A stretch of 64,000 nucleotides of DNA from Cercis canadensis (Eukaryota > Streptophyta > Magnoliopsida > Fabales > Fabaceae): the NCBI GenBank assembly GCA_003255065.1, contig QAOA01001289.1, positions 765,554-829,553 on the forward strand. The letters are read 5' to 3'. Positions 1 through 10,954 of this stretch are shown one piece after another. The notes under the pieces are model-generated. The model worked only from the letters and a program-made list of their open reading frames with translations. It did no database searches and was not told where the DNA came from. The position numbers and the translations under genes are program-made. Positions within the stretch are counted from its first letter, which is position 1, and the number at the start of each line of letters is the position of its first letter.

Positions 1-2249
1 TATAATGGTTCGGCCAATAACAGAGCCTACGTCCACTCTCCCAAGGATGGAGTTCTACTATCAAGGTTATTTGTCCAAGCTTCTCCTAGCTTCATTTACA
101 TCACTAGTTTTAACAACAAGCTGAACCAAAAAACTTATCTCCCTAGTTTCTTTATAAAGCTCACTAGAAACTCTCTCATTCTATCAAACAAATACAAAAG
201 TCACTCTCCAGATTTTCCAATGAAATATGTTACAAATTCCTAGATTTGTATGGCACCTAATGATATACAACTCTCATAAGGATTTTACACAAAAGTAGTA
301 CAGAGTTGATAGAAGAGACAAATAACTAACTTCACACACAGAGCTTTTTCTTTGACTGATTCAATGGATTCTCTTCTCTACTATTTCAAGCATGCCTCGG
401 GTCCTCGAATTTTATAGCAGAAGGTTGAAGATGACCATTGCCAATGGGATGGGCTTCTGCTTGCTTGATTTGAGTCCTTAATGACTTGATTTAAGATCAT
501 ATCTCATATTGAGAAATAATCTCATCCTTTCAAATAATTTCCTTTTATAGCACTTGTTTCCTTTATTGTTGCTGATTCTTTTCTGATTTAAATTTCTCAA
601 ATGGGCTTCCTTCCAATAACTAGTTTAGACGAATTGGACTTTAGCCTTGGTTGGTCCACGAAGTTTGAGGCTTTCATATCAGCACATAGATCTAGCTCTT
701 GAACTTCAAGCTAGTTCTTTGAACTAGGAAACTTGTTGTGCTTTAGACCCAAGTTTTTCACCTAACATGTTCACTTAAGATAAACATTTGAACATATATG
801 TTAAGGTTAGTGATAAGCAAGACTATTTGTTATCATTCAAACTAGGATTGGAGAACCGTGGGGCCAATAGGGCTTGGCTGAACCTCTATAAATTGCTATT
901 TTTTATCTCTCTATCCCTACTCTCTTTAATTTCTGTACTCTTGCTTATACTTGCTTAGATCTAGAATACTTGGTGTTGTTATATTGCTTTCCTACTTCTA
1001 GATCTGAATATTATTTGTGTATTTCTTGTGTATTTGCAAAAGATTTTAAAACACCCAATTCACCCCCATCTTGGGTGTTGGTTGCCTTGACTAACACATT
1101 TTTGGTTTTGATTATTTCTTTGAGCACATTTAGTTTTTTTGAAAGTTTTGATTATGTTTGTGTTTGATTTTGGATGAGATGGTTGATCCTGCATGTCTTG
1201 CTTTTGGGTTTTCTTGATTTGGTTTTATATTATGCATTTTCGGGTTTGATAGTTTTCCTTGGCAACCATCGGTTTTTATTTTGTATCTAGGGTTGTAGAA
1301 CTATGATTCGGATAATTCTTGATTTGTTAGAATCAAGAGATGTTTTTCTTTCACATGTATTTTTCTCAAAATTTATGCATGTGTACCTTGCTCCTAGTTT
1401 TTAATTGAAGTTGATTGTTTTTCTGTTACTGTGGATTTGTCAGTTTTCCTTGGCAATCCTCAGTGTTTATTTTCTAAATTGCCCTATAGAACTCCAATTT
1501 GCATGATTCTTGTCTCTATAGGATCCTAAAACATATTGCTTTTCCATATATTTTGTTTAGAGTTTTTGCATGTTGCATTTGTTCCCAGTTTTGTATTGAA
1601 ATTGGTTGTTTTCCCGGAATTGTTGGATTGCTGGTCAGTTTTGGTAGTGCTTAGTTTTTTTGTTGTAACTGGAGCTGCAGGGCTCCATTTTCTATGATTT
1701 TTTATTCTTTGGATTTTTGAAACATGTATTTTTTTTATATATATAAATTTGAGACCAAATATCTAATGCATGCATTCCCAAATTTCCTTTCAAAGTTCCC
1801 ATGTTTTCTGCCCTATTTTCTATTTTTGTTGAGTTTTAACTTTGCCGCCTCATTTTTGTTCGATAGTTTTCATGCTGCTCTCTTTAGATTTTGATGTTAC
1901 TTGCATGTCTTAATCTCCAATGTTTGGTTATGCATACTTTGGCTAAGGTTTGCTTTGATCTTAAGCATGCCTCTTTGATTTATACATTGTTGTTTTATTT
2001 AAGGATTATGTTATCTTGAAGTACATGTTGGGCGTTAGATTATGTACATGGATTAGAGCATGATTCTTGGTTTCAAACTTATGGATGCTAAGTGTAGTGG
2101 CTGCCATGTGTGCTTGAGTGTTGCATGCCTCACTTTTTAGGTTAGCATGTTTCATTGATTTATTTTACTGCTTATTGTGTTGTGTTGTGGCTGTCCACTT
2201 GCTTATGCATATGTGACGTTCAATTTTTCTATTTTCAGCCATCTAATGT
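1..2249. other. Unclassified AT-rich sequence, no gene
   Basis: No open frame here resembles a known protein. The stretch becomes strongly T-rich from about 880. Around 1050-1110 there is a short motif (acccaattcaccccc followed by cttgggtgtt) of the kind often seen near the 3' end of plant copia LTRs. A TATA-like ctataaat lies near 885, so roughly 770-1105 could be a decayed LTR. No matching second copy or target duplication was found in the window, so it is left unclassified. Confidence 0.4.
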
Positions 2250-2938
2250 GTGTTCTATGTGATAAGGGATGACAATCCTTGGGCCACTAGCAAAACCTTA
2301 AGGTGGTTCAGAGAGTTGGAGAGTTTGTTTATTTAATTTATATTTTGTCAAATCATGTACCCCCAACCCCCTTTGAGGTGTATAATCATGCATTACATTT
2401 AGGGCTTTTTTTGTTCAAGTTTACAAAATCCATAGGCCCTTCGCTTATCATAAAAAGATAGACGGGCCTGTCTTATATGAGATGAACCCGGAGATGAACC
2501 CGGAGTATCCGACTTAAGCCGAGATAAGCGCTTCCTTGAGGGGAGTTTTATACACCCAACGGGAGGAAGGATTTTGGGTTTGTTAGAATTCATGCATTTC
2601 ATGTTTATTTAATGTACTTTTATTAGTGAATGTAATTTATTTACGAGAATGAGTAAATGAAATCTTTTAACCACATCTTGTCTTATCTTTGCATAACTAA
2701 TTTAGGATAATCGTCTTTAGACAGATGCTATGGGGTGCCTAACACCTTCCTCACACATAAATAGACTCCCGAGCCCATTTTCTGTTTGTAGACCTCTTTT
2801 TTAAAAAAAGAAAAAGGCAAAAATAAATTGGTTTCCAATTGTACCATATTTTCCTAAACAATTGGTGGAGACTCCATATTTTTTCTAAAAATCCAGTTGA
2901 TCATCCGCATCGTGGCCGCCTCCAAGCATGTTGTGACA
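2250..2938 (+). repeat. 3' end of a Tat/Ogre-like LTR (orphan fragment)
   Basis: From about 2690 to 2900 this reads in parallel with the reverse complement of 10990-11230, which is the end of element B's LTR. Shared features are the cgtctttagacagatg block, gactcccgag, tttgtagacc and aattggtggagactcc. It ends in TTGTGACA at 2938, as B's LTR copies do. No start of the TGTAGACACC type was found upstream, so this is a truncated or more diverged LTR on the + strand. The left boundary is a guess. A 12-bp tandem repeat (gagatgaacccg, twice) lies at about 2479-2503. Confidence 0.55.
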
Positions 2939-3878
2939 ACTTCCTTGGGCTTTTTCTTTTCTATTTAATTTAACAATGCTCTTTTAATATAGTTATCCTC
3001 CTTTTTGAGCCAATTGATAAAATATTCCTTTTTCACTAAAATGTTGGGCCAATTGAACTAGTAAACTTATTAACCTGGTTAGTTGTTGTATATAGCTAAT
3101 TTGACACCAATGTATAATTATGAAAGATTAACCTCTTAAGGAATATTTTTTCCTAAATTAGGAATGTTAGCATACATTTAAACAACTAGTTTATAATGAC
3201 AATAATAATGCTACTTATTCAACTCTTACATTCGCAATTATGTTCAATTATACAAATGGTTCCATGAGTTTAACAAAAAAAATATATATATATAGTGGCA
3301 ACTTGTATAGATAAATATTGAACAAGTAGCAATATTCAACATCTAATATCCTTGAGAAAAATAAAAATAAAAAGGACTTTTTCTCAATAGTACCATTTCT
3401 GTCCTCTGAATCTATTTTCTTTTGGTTGAAAAGAACTTGAAAGTCTATTATGCTATAATGATACAACAATCTATGGCCAAAGAAAATAAAAGAGCAACCT
3501 TTTTCGTAATCACACAAAGTGATTTATTAAAGCTTATGATTTGGACACTTTAGAAGAAGAAAGGCGAAGGCTAGTATGAAGAAGTGGACATCGACAATAT
3601 TTATATTCGTACTTGTGGATAAAAAGAATGAAAAGATGAATGTAAGGCTATATTTGCTTTAACAAAACTGAATGAAAAAGATGAATTTCCTATTTGAAGA
3701 GGCAATTTGCTACAAAAACCAACGAGAAAACTTTGTTAGCTTGTAACTCAAGCCACCTCCTCAGAAGGAATTGATGACTCTTTTTTAGGCTTGAAATTGC
3801 ATATGATTCCGTTTCTCTACAAAGAATTAAATTGAAGAGGTACAAGCTAATCTATTCAAGCACAAAGACTTCTCTCTA
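2939..3878. other. Unclassified sequence, nothing recognised
   Basis: AT-rich sequence with short open frames on both strands. None resembles a known domain and no terminal repeats were seen. Confidence 0.35.
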
Positions 3879-4969
3879 GGGGTGTAATCGGTCCTATTTG
3901 GTTCGGTTTTCACCCTAAACGAATGACCGAACCGGTCAACCCTACTCGGTTCGATTTGGTTCAATTTTTAAAATTTTTATTCAAAACCAAAGTAAACCTA
4001 ACCGATAAAAATCGGTTCTGTTCGGTCGGTTAGTTAGTTTTTGTCCGATAGAGGAGAGAGAAAGAAGAGAGTCCATGCGGATGTCAAAATTGTATTTGAC
4101 TTGATTGAATTTTCTTCATTAATTCTTTAACTTTCTCTTTCTTCTCTCTGTCTCTGAAATGAAGTCAAATCCTATTCTTCTTTGCCTCACATATGCCGCA
4201 TCTACTTCTGCATCACAATGTATGTTATGAATATATAGCATATCATCTCCACTGCCCCAAGCATAACCTTCTAGATTTCAGGTTACCAAGATGCCCTTGT
4301 ATCCTGCTTTATTTATAAATTGACCACAATTTTGTGTGGTGTTGGACCTAGAATTCAAAAGAAAATACACATATCAAAATGAAGACTTCTAAGATAACTG
4401 AAGCAGAGAGCAAGAAACAGAGAGAAGTAGATAATAGATTCACAACTTTCTCCATATTCTGGCAGTTTGCATCAAATCGGAGATCCACAATGGTTCACCG
4501 TTGGATCAATCTGAAATTTTATGGGGAGGTTCCCAAGACATAGTTCTTCAATCTAAACTATACAATTATGAATTTGTGAACTCTAGGCCTGGATCTGGAG
4601 CTGCAAACAAAGCCTCTGCTTTAGTATTTTTCTCTTCTCTTTAACTGCACATGGTTCTGGGTTTGAGGTGCTGGTTCTGTCTTTTCCTCCTTTAGAGCCT
4701 CTATCTTGGTGTTTCTCTCTTCTCTTTTGGTGCTGCACAATAAAACTTGAATTATGAATTTAGCATAAATGAATGAGGCCGAGAGTGAACTCAACAAGAA
4801 TTGAACTGAACAAGAAGAAGACTCACCGATTGCAATTTGCGATGGAGAGATCAAGAGAGGTAGAGACTAGAGAGTGAGCGAGAGTAATGTGAGATGAGAG
4901 GGAGAGTGAGAATCGATTGCGAGTTAGGGTTCAAAATATATAGGAATTGAATTAGGAAATTTTCAATTT

Positions 4970-5016
<47 letters not shown>

Positions 5017-5150
5017 GATTCTGTTCGGTTTTTGATTGGTTTTTGGAAACTAAAATTGAGAACCAAACCGATTAGATCAATTTTTATGTTTTAGAAACCA
5101 AACCAAACCAATAGGGATTCAGTTTGGTTTGGTTTGGTTTGCTTGTTACT
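3879..5150. mobile_element. Small non-autonomous element bounded by GGTTCGGTTTGG-type sequence
   Basis: The left side opens with ggggtgtaatcgg and continues with repeated ttcggtt/ggttcgg words up to about 4050. The right side (5020-5145) carries ttcggtttttgattgg followed by the complementary wording (aaccaaaccgatt, gaaaccaaaccaaacc) and a run of ggttt units. This arrangement of termini is common for non-autonomous plant DNA elements with degenerate, sub-repetitive ends. The interior contains agagagaa-rich sequence and a (TA)n run but no transposase. Exact ends, target duplication and superfamily cannot be fixed by eye. Confidence 0.45.
4972..5014. repeat. (TA)n microsatellite
   Basis: An uninterrupted TA dinucleotide run of about 21 units lies inside the right part of the GGTTCGG-bounded element. 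Confidence 0.95.
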
Positions 5151-5687
5151 TCTCTTTTCATTTTCACAAAATTTTGATTGCAGTGTAACCAAGATCCACC
5201 TTCGAGGATGCTCTGAAACTATCTCATAAAGAGGCAAAGATGTGCACCTTATGTTCTCAATTATTATTATTATTATTATACCTATACATTTTTACATGGA
5301 CTTAAATTGGATATCTCTATCTTTTTTTTCTCTTACATATAGATAAATAGAGACTGCAACTACAATCAAGGAGATGAGAAGACCAGCCTTTTAACTGGGA
5401 GCACACTCCATTGAGCAAAAGCTAAAGCTCTTCCTTAATTGGATATCTATGTTACTTGCATATAATTAAAAAAACTATTCACATGAAAAGAAACAGTAAG
5501 TGATTAGGAGTCTATATATTTCACTGAATCAAAAGATACACTTAAAGGTGTCACCATAAGATCCTCAGCAAGCTGACATTATACACATGATTCTTCACTA
5601 ACCCAGATAGAGATGTGAAATGTAATACCTATATTGTCTAATCTAATGATCATAAAATCAGCATCCTCCATCTCTTCTGACACAAAA
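5151..5687. other. Unclassified left flank of copia element A
   Basis: AT-rich sequence with no recognisable coding. It ends in acacaaaa directly before the TGTTAG start of the copia LTR. The target-site duplication of A cannot be checked because its right LTR is interrupted and runs out of the window. Confidence 0.4.
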
Positions 5688-6360
5688 TGTTAGTATTTTT
5701 ATTAAAAATAAATGTATTTGATTGCTTTAAATTGCTCCAACATCTTTGCATTCATGCCTATATTATATTATATATCAAAGCTACTTGATTCAGCTTCATT
5801 GGCCATTCGGTTATGGCTTTGTGATTGCATTATCAAATGCCTTAAAGGAAAACGGTTCAGCTCATGGATTGGCAAACGTTCTCCTTCCCTTTAAAGCCAA
5901 CATTATTCTTCTCTTTAAGTGGCCAATGGGGCTGATTGGTTTTTATGCTTTGACCATTTGTTTTAAAAGTTTATAATACTTATTTAATTGTGACCAATGG
6001 CTAGAATTTAGAAAGATGGTACTCTAATCTATATATATGTGTGCTTCTACAATATGTGATATACATGCAACCTAATTAAATTGTGTGCATACTCTTTGCT
6101 TATATTGTGTGAGTAAACACTTGGGTAGATAAGGGTGTTGGAGAGAGTCATTTTCTCCTATTTGTGTAGAATATTAGAGGATGAACGGTGTGGTTACCTG
6201 CTGCACCTAATGGAGATACTAAGAATCACCTGTAGGAGGCATGAATTGCCTTAAAGAAAGCTAGATACTCGTACCTCTCCTAGTGTCAAATCTCTAATTT
6301 TCTTTAACTTATTGTTATTATTTGTATTTTATTTATATTTTTGTAGGCTTGGGAACAACA
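5688..6360 (+). repeat. 5' LTR of copia element A
   Basis: A 673-bp LTR beginning TGTTAGTA and ending GGGAACAACA. The boundaries are fixed by comparison with the LTRs of element C (12739-13455, and 15920-16391 plus 35096-35304, inverted) and with A's 3' LTR from 62738. The sequence directly after the LTR (attttaagacaatttc) is shared with C, where it reads attttaagtcaattc. It does not look like the initiator-Met primer-binding site usual in copia elements. Confidence 0.88.
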
Positions 6361-6395
6361 ATTTTAAGACAATTTCAAATCTAGACTTATTTCTC

Positions 6396-6824
6396 ATGGA
6401 TCCTACAATCAAACATGATGGATGTGTTGATGATTTCAACATGCCTTTCAAGTTCAAGGCAGTTCACTTAAATCATTGGAAGGGAAATGTTCTTTTCTAC
6501 TTGAACCTTTTAAAGCTGTCATATGTTCTCTTTGGTTCAAACCCTAAAAAAAATCCATTGATGGGATGATTGAAATAGAAAAAGAGCTACATGATGGAAA
6601 AATAGCAAAGTGGGAGAAGGATAAATTTCATTGTTGCTAATATTTACTCAATTGTTTATTTGATGAATTTTATGATTATTATGAAAGGACTTACTCCATT
6701 GCAAAGAAAATTTGGAGTGCCTTACAGAAAAATATGATGCAGAGGATGCTGGTGCAAAGAAATATGTTGCAACTCGTTTCTTTCATTATCAAATGGTGGA
6801 TAATTGTTCTGTTGTGGAGCAAAC
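6396..6824 (+). pseudogene. gag: copia gag, first part (element A)
   Basis: The frame starts MDPTIKHDG at 6396, 35 bp after the LTR, and the same MDPTIK start is present in element C. The wording LNHWKGNVLFYL is the plant copia gag N-terminal pattern, where the polyprotein usually reads W..KM.FYL. The open frame stops at 6569 and gag-like sequence then continues in other frames ([13 protein letters not shown]) up to the solo LTR at 6825. It is interrupted by stops and frameshifts. Confidence 0.7.
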
Positions 6825-8249
6825 TAATAAACACATTTCTTATATAGTAGTTAACCCTCATATTTTATCTTTTAAACCTCTTTTGGGTTGAATTGATTGG
6901 GCTTGGGCCACATTTCATTAGTTGGGATCCAATTGGGCCTAATTGTGTTTTTCAGCAATACTGAGAATTTTATGCTGTCTCTGTGTTTCATGCATATCTG
7001 TAGTTCTAGACATCTGATAATTTTGAATCTTACTTTTTAGGAAATCTAAGAGAAATCTCTACAAATTTGATTCAAAGCCCCAAGTCCAATTCGGATGTCT
7101 AGCAGGTCATATTTAGCCTGGAAGTAATAGCAGAAATGCTGTCACTGGATCCTGACCCGTGTGAAGAGAATGAGACATAACTTTGGCTGTGGGTGTCGTA
7201 TGGACCTCAAATTGGTACCATTGGATAGCTAAGACATAAAGTTTCAATTATTGTGAAGATAACTTCTCCAAAATGTGGCTGTTTGATGGTTCTATTTCCC
7301 CTTGAAGTTGACTGATTAATCCAGAGAGCTGTTCAGAGTCAATTAGGCCTAACTTCCTCATTCCAAGCCCAATTAAGCCCAAACTACAACCCAATTAAAG
7401 CTAAAGCCCATGGGAATAATTCTGACATAAGGAAAGTTTGGGTGTGTAGTTAATTTTGTATGTTAATATGTAGAGAAAGAGGCAGCCGAGATTCATTATC
7501 ATTTTCTAGACAGTTTTTCTTGCTTTCTTTCTCTCTAAGTTTTCTCTCTAGTTTCTCTGTAAATTTTGTTCCTTTTGTTCATGGAAGGCTAATTACTCAA
7601 GTTAATCCAGGTTTTTGCTGTTCTGATTATTGATTCTGAGATTATGCTTTAATTATCTAAATTCCATCATTAATCAAGTTTCTTTCCTTTCTTGCTGGAT
7701 TAAATCCTGCTTGAATGTTTAATTCGGTTGAATGATTGTTCATATGTTAATTGATTAATTTCATATGTTAAAAAGAGGATTGGAAAGAGTAAATAATGTT
7801 TCAAAGCTTTTTGGACGGATTATTTACCTTAGCTGGATTCTAGATTTAGGTAAAATTAGATTTGAATGAGTGCTTAACTCATTTAGTTTTAGTTGATCCA
7901 AATTCTAGTTGCTTAACCAGTAAAGATCCATAGATCACTTAGAGGCTTCTTGATGTGTTCTAAGGCCAAGAACTAGGTTAATGACTGAATGAATTTTTTG
8001 TAATCAAGGATGAATTAAAATTAGAATTAGTTAAACTTGGATTGGTTGCTTTCCTTAATTCAGTTTACCACTTTTAATTAACTTTTGTTGATCACTTCTA
8101 CAAAACAAACCCTCTTGTTTGTATGCTTCTTAATCTGATTCCCTAATTAGAATAATTATTTAGTTCAACTTGGTGTTGCCTTATGCTACAAGTAGCTGTG
8201 GTAAACTGACTGCAAATTTCACTAATTTGAGAGCCTCGACAGCTCATCA
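6825..8249 (+). mobile_element. Solo LTR 1, TSD CAAAC
   Basis: A 1425-bp LTR-like unit inserted in copia gag. It is flanked by perfect 5-bp duplications CAAAC (6820-6824 and 8250-8254). The left end reads TAATAAACAC, a decayed form of TGATGAACAC in the sister copy at 42553. The right end reads CAGCTCATCA in both. Shared internal blocks include tcttttaaacctcttttggg, the catggaaggctaa region and gagagcctcgacagctcatca-type ends. There is no internal coding region, so it is most likely the product of LTR-LTR recombination. TGAT...ATCA ends match those of the Athila-like element F, which suggests but does not prove that lineage. Confidence 0.85.
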
Positions 8250-8700
8250 CAAACTCAAAAGTTCCAAGTGCTTGCACATGAAATGAAATCAGAAGGCATA
8301 AAAAAAGAAGATAATCTCCTTGTTGCTGCCATCATAAACAAGCTGCCTCAATCATAGAGGAAGTTCCTAAAGATAATTCGCCATAAGCAAAAGGAAACAA
8401 GCTTGAAGAATTTGACCACTCGCATTAAAATGGAGGAAGAAGCTAGAAGCCAAGACATCCTCATGACTCAAATGGTCATGGTTGTTCTACAACTACCACC
8501 AAGGTACGTGCTCTTGGAACTAGTGACTCTTTGCTAAAGGTTAGAATCAAAATGTTATTTTAAAGCCATATAAGAAGGGATGAAAAAAATCATAGAAAAA
8601 GGACCCATATCAAAACAAGGGCAACTTTACCCAAAAGAGAAATGAACCACTCTTATGCCTATTTATTTTTTTGTTTGTGGCAAACATTGACATTTTGCAA
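8250..8700 (+). pseudogene. gag: copia gag, second part (element A)
   Basis: After the solo LTR the gag sequence resumes as QKFQVLAHEM and then INKLPQS, the typical copia gag C-terminal half before the zinc knuckle. The wording [12 protein letters not shown] followed by [13 protein letters not shown] matches element C at 15740-15870. Frameshifts and stops follow. A degraded zinc-knuckle region, readable only in mixed frames, lies at about 8650-8720. Confidence 0.65.
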
Positions 8701-9180
8701 AAAATTGTAGATACCAGAAATATGGGCTTAATCCTCAAGCCAATGTTACCGAAGAGCCACTTGTGGCTATGATTACTGAAATTAACATGCTTGAAGGGTC
8801 TAAGGGTTGGTGGGCTGATTCAGGTGCTACTAGGCTCGTTTGTTTTGACAAAGATTGGTTCAAGGTGTTCAAACCTTATAAGAATCCCAAGGAAATAATT
8901 CTTGGTGATGCCCATACTGAAATTTTGGGTGAAGGTGATGTGGAATTGAGCTTTACTTCTGGGCGTGTACTCACTTTCAAAAATGTGCTCTATACTACCC
9001 AAATGAGGAAGAATTTTATGTTGTCATATCTCCTCAATAAGGCTGGCTTCAAACAAACTATTAAATAGGATCAATATGTCATTACTAAGAATTGGATGTT
9101 TGTGGGAAAATGGTATGCTAGTGATGATATGTTCTAATTGAATGTTGACATGAATAATATGCCTTCAAATTCTATTTTAT
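8701..9180 (+). pseudogene. copia aspartic protease and pre-integrase region (element A)
   Basis: An open segment (8763-9068) contains WWADSGATR, the copia protease active-site motif with DSG. It is followed by LGDAHTEILGEGDVEL and VLYTTQMRKNFMLSYLLNKAGF, the usual region between protease and the GAG-pre-integrase domain. The Met at 8763 is internal, not a real start. The frame ends with a stop at 9067 and continues in the next codons (tgtcattactaagaattgg), paralleling element C. Confidence 0.75.
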
Positions 9181-9199
9181 GCTTTCTTTTAATTTTTGG

Positions 9200-9985
9200 C
9201 ATGAGCGTTAATGTTATATAAATAGCAAATATGTGCAAAGGATGAGTAACTTAGGATTAATTCTTAAACTTAACAAAGATTTTGAAAAATGTGATTTTTG
9301 TAATATGTAAAAAATCACAAAAGGATTTCACAAGAGTGTTACAAAAGATTCTAAATTTTTGAATTTGATTCATACTAATATTTGTGAATTTGATGGTGTT
9401 TTAACTCGTGGAGGAAAAATGTATTTTATCACTTTTATAGAGGATTTTTCAAAATATACATGTATATTTGATGACACATAAAAGTGAAGCTTTTAAAAAA
9501 CTTTTTTTTTTCTAAATGAAGTAGAAAATCAATTTAGAAAGAAAATAATGTGTTTTCGAAATGATAGAGGAAAAGAGTATGAATCAAATGAATTGAATAA
9601 TTTTATTCAAAGTTTAAGAATTATTCATGAAGTTACTCCTTCTTATTTGCCTGCTTCTAATGGAGTTGCCAAACGTAAAAATAGAACTCTTATTAATCTT
9701 ACAAATTCTATGCTTTTACATTATAGTGCTTCATATAGTTTTTGGGGTGAAGCTATTTTGACTACCTATTATGTTCTTAATTGTGTTCCTCATAAACAAT
9801 CTTTTAAAATTCCTTTTGAGTTGTGGAAAAGGCATAAGCTTAATTTGAGTTATTTTAAAGTTTGGGGTTGTTTAGCCTATGTGAGAATTGTAGATCCGAA
9901 AAGATCTAAATGGGGTGCTCAAGCTTCTACTTGTGTTTTTATTGGTTATACTTTGAATAGTACAACATATGGATTTTTTTTTTAA
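9200..9985 (+). pseudogene. copia integrase core, decayed (element A)
   Basis: Integrase-like wording runs from about 9250 (zinc-finger and D region, frameshifted) into an open segment at 9548-9985. There RNDRGKEYESNEL carries the second catalytic Asp, and PASNGVAKRKNRT corresponds to the block that normally reads NGVAERKNR. The catalytic Glu of the DDE triad is therefore Lys here. The C-terminal half (SFWGEAILTTYYVLN, FKVWGCLAYV, CVFIGY) is well preserved. Together with upstream frameshifts, the lost Glu means it is non-functional. Confidence 0.78.
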
Positions 9986-10670
9986 TCTTAAACACAATGT
10001 GATTATAGAATCTAGTAATGCTATTTTTCATGAAAATGAATTTCCTTTTAATCTTAAAAATAGTGGTGGTCAAGAAATTTTGAATGAAAATGAACCTCAC
10101 TCTTCTACTCCTTCTCCTTCTTTACAAGTTGAAAGAAATTTTGAAATAGAGCCTAGAAGGAATATAAAAGAGCTAGAGTGGAAAAAGATTTTTTTCTTGA
10201 CTATATAATTTATAATGTGTAGGATACTCCAAACTCTTTGTAAGAAGCTTTCCATCACATGATTCTATTTTTTGGAAAGAAGCAATAAATGATGAAATTG
10301 AATCTCTTATGTCTAATAGAAGATGAAAATTAGTTGATTTGCCTCCTGCTTATGTAGCCATTGGTTGTAAATGGGTTTTAAGGAAAAAGTTGAAACCCGA
10401 TGTTACTATAGATAAATACAAAACCAGGTTGGTAGCTAAGGGTTTTACTCAAAAAAAGGATGTGGATTTCTTTTATACTTTTTCTCCTGTTGTTAGAATT
10501 ACATCCATTAGATTGTTGATGACTATTGCTACTATTCATAATATATATATTCATCAAATTGATGTAAAGACAACTTTTTTGAATGAAGATTTAGATGAAG
10601 AGATATATATGCAACAACTTGAAGGTTTTGTTATGGAAGGCTAAGAGAATAAGATGTATATGCAACAACC
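9986..10670 (+). pseudogene. copia reverse transcriptase, N-terminal half (element A)
   Basis: A linker (9986-10208) rich in NENEPHSST and SPSLQVE leads into RT. The open segment 10339-10644 reads GCKWVLRKKLKPD, then TRLVAKGFTQKKDVDFFYTFSPVVR, and IHQIDVKTTFLNEDLDEEIYMQQ. These are the canonical copia RT blocks up to the first catalytic Asp (DVKTTFLN). The half with the YVDD box is absent: 10645-10680 jumps to sequence just before RNase H, so most of the palm and thumb is deleted. Confidence 0.8.
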
Positions 10671-10679
10671 TAAATAAAG

Positions 10680-10954
10680 GTTTTGTTAGAAATCTAAGAA
10701 ACAACAAATAATTGCAAACTCAACCATGGAAGTTGAGCTTATTGCTCTAGCAGTAGCTAGTGGTGAGGCTAACTAGTTGAAAGATTTATTATATGAAATT
10801 TCTATCTGGGAAAAACCAATACCACATACATTGATACATTGTGTTACTACTGCTGCTATTAGTAGAGTACAAAACCGTTACTATAATGGTAAATCCAAAC
10901 CTATAAGGAGGAAACATAATATTGTGAGATCTTACATAAATAATAGTACCCTAT
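10680..10954 (+). pseudogene. copia RNase H, N-terminal part up to the insertion (element A)
   Basis: This reads [20 protein letters not shown], with the conserved Glu of STMEAE, then DLLYEISIWEKPIP and KPIRRKHNIVRSYINNST. The frame is cut at 10954. In element C the same passage continues with HVSYIRSRDNLANPLTKSL, and that continuation is found in A only at 62007. A stop replaces Trp in the SGEAN(W)LKD passage. Confidence 0.82.

Noticed and set aside
5712-5976. Short frames repeated at 62692-62982
   Set aside because: They lie in the LTRs of copia A and repeat only for that reason.
8820-9002. Minus-strand frame opposite the copia protease (and 15230-15577 opposite element C)
   Set aside because: Shadow of the protease coding sequence on the other strand.
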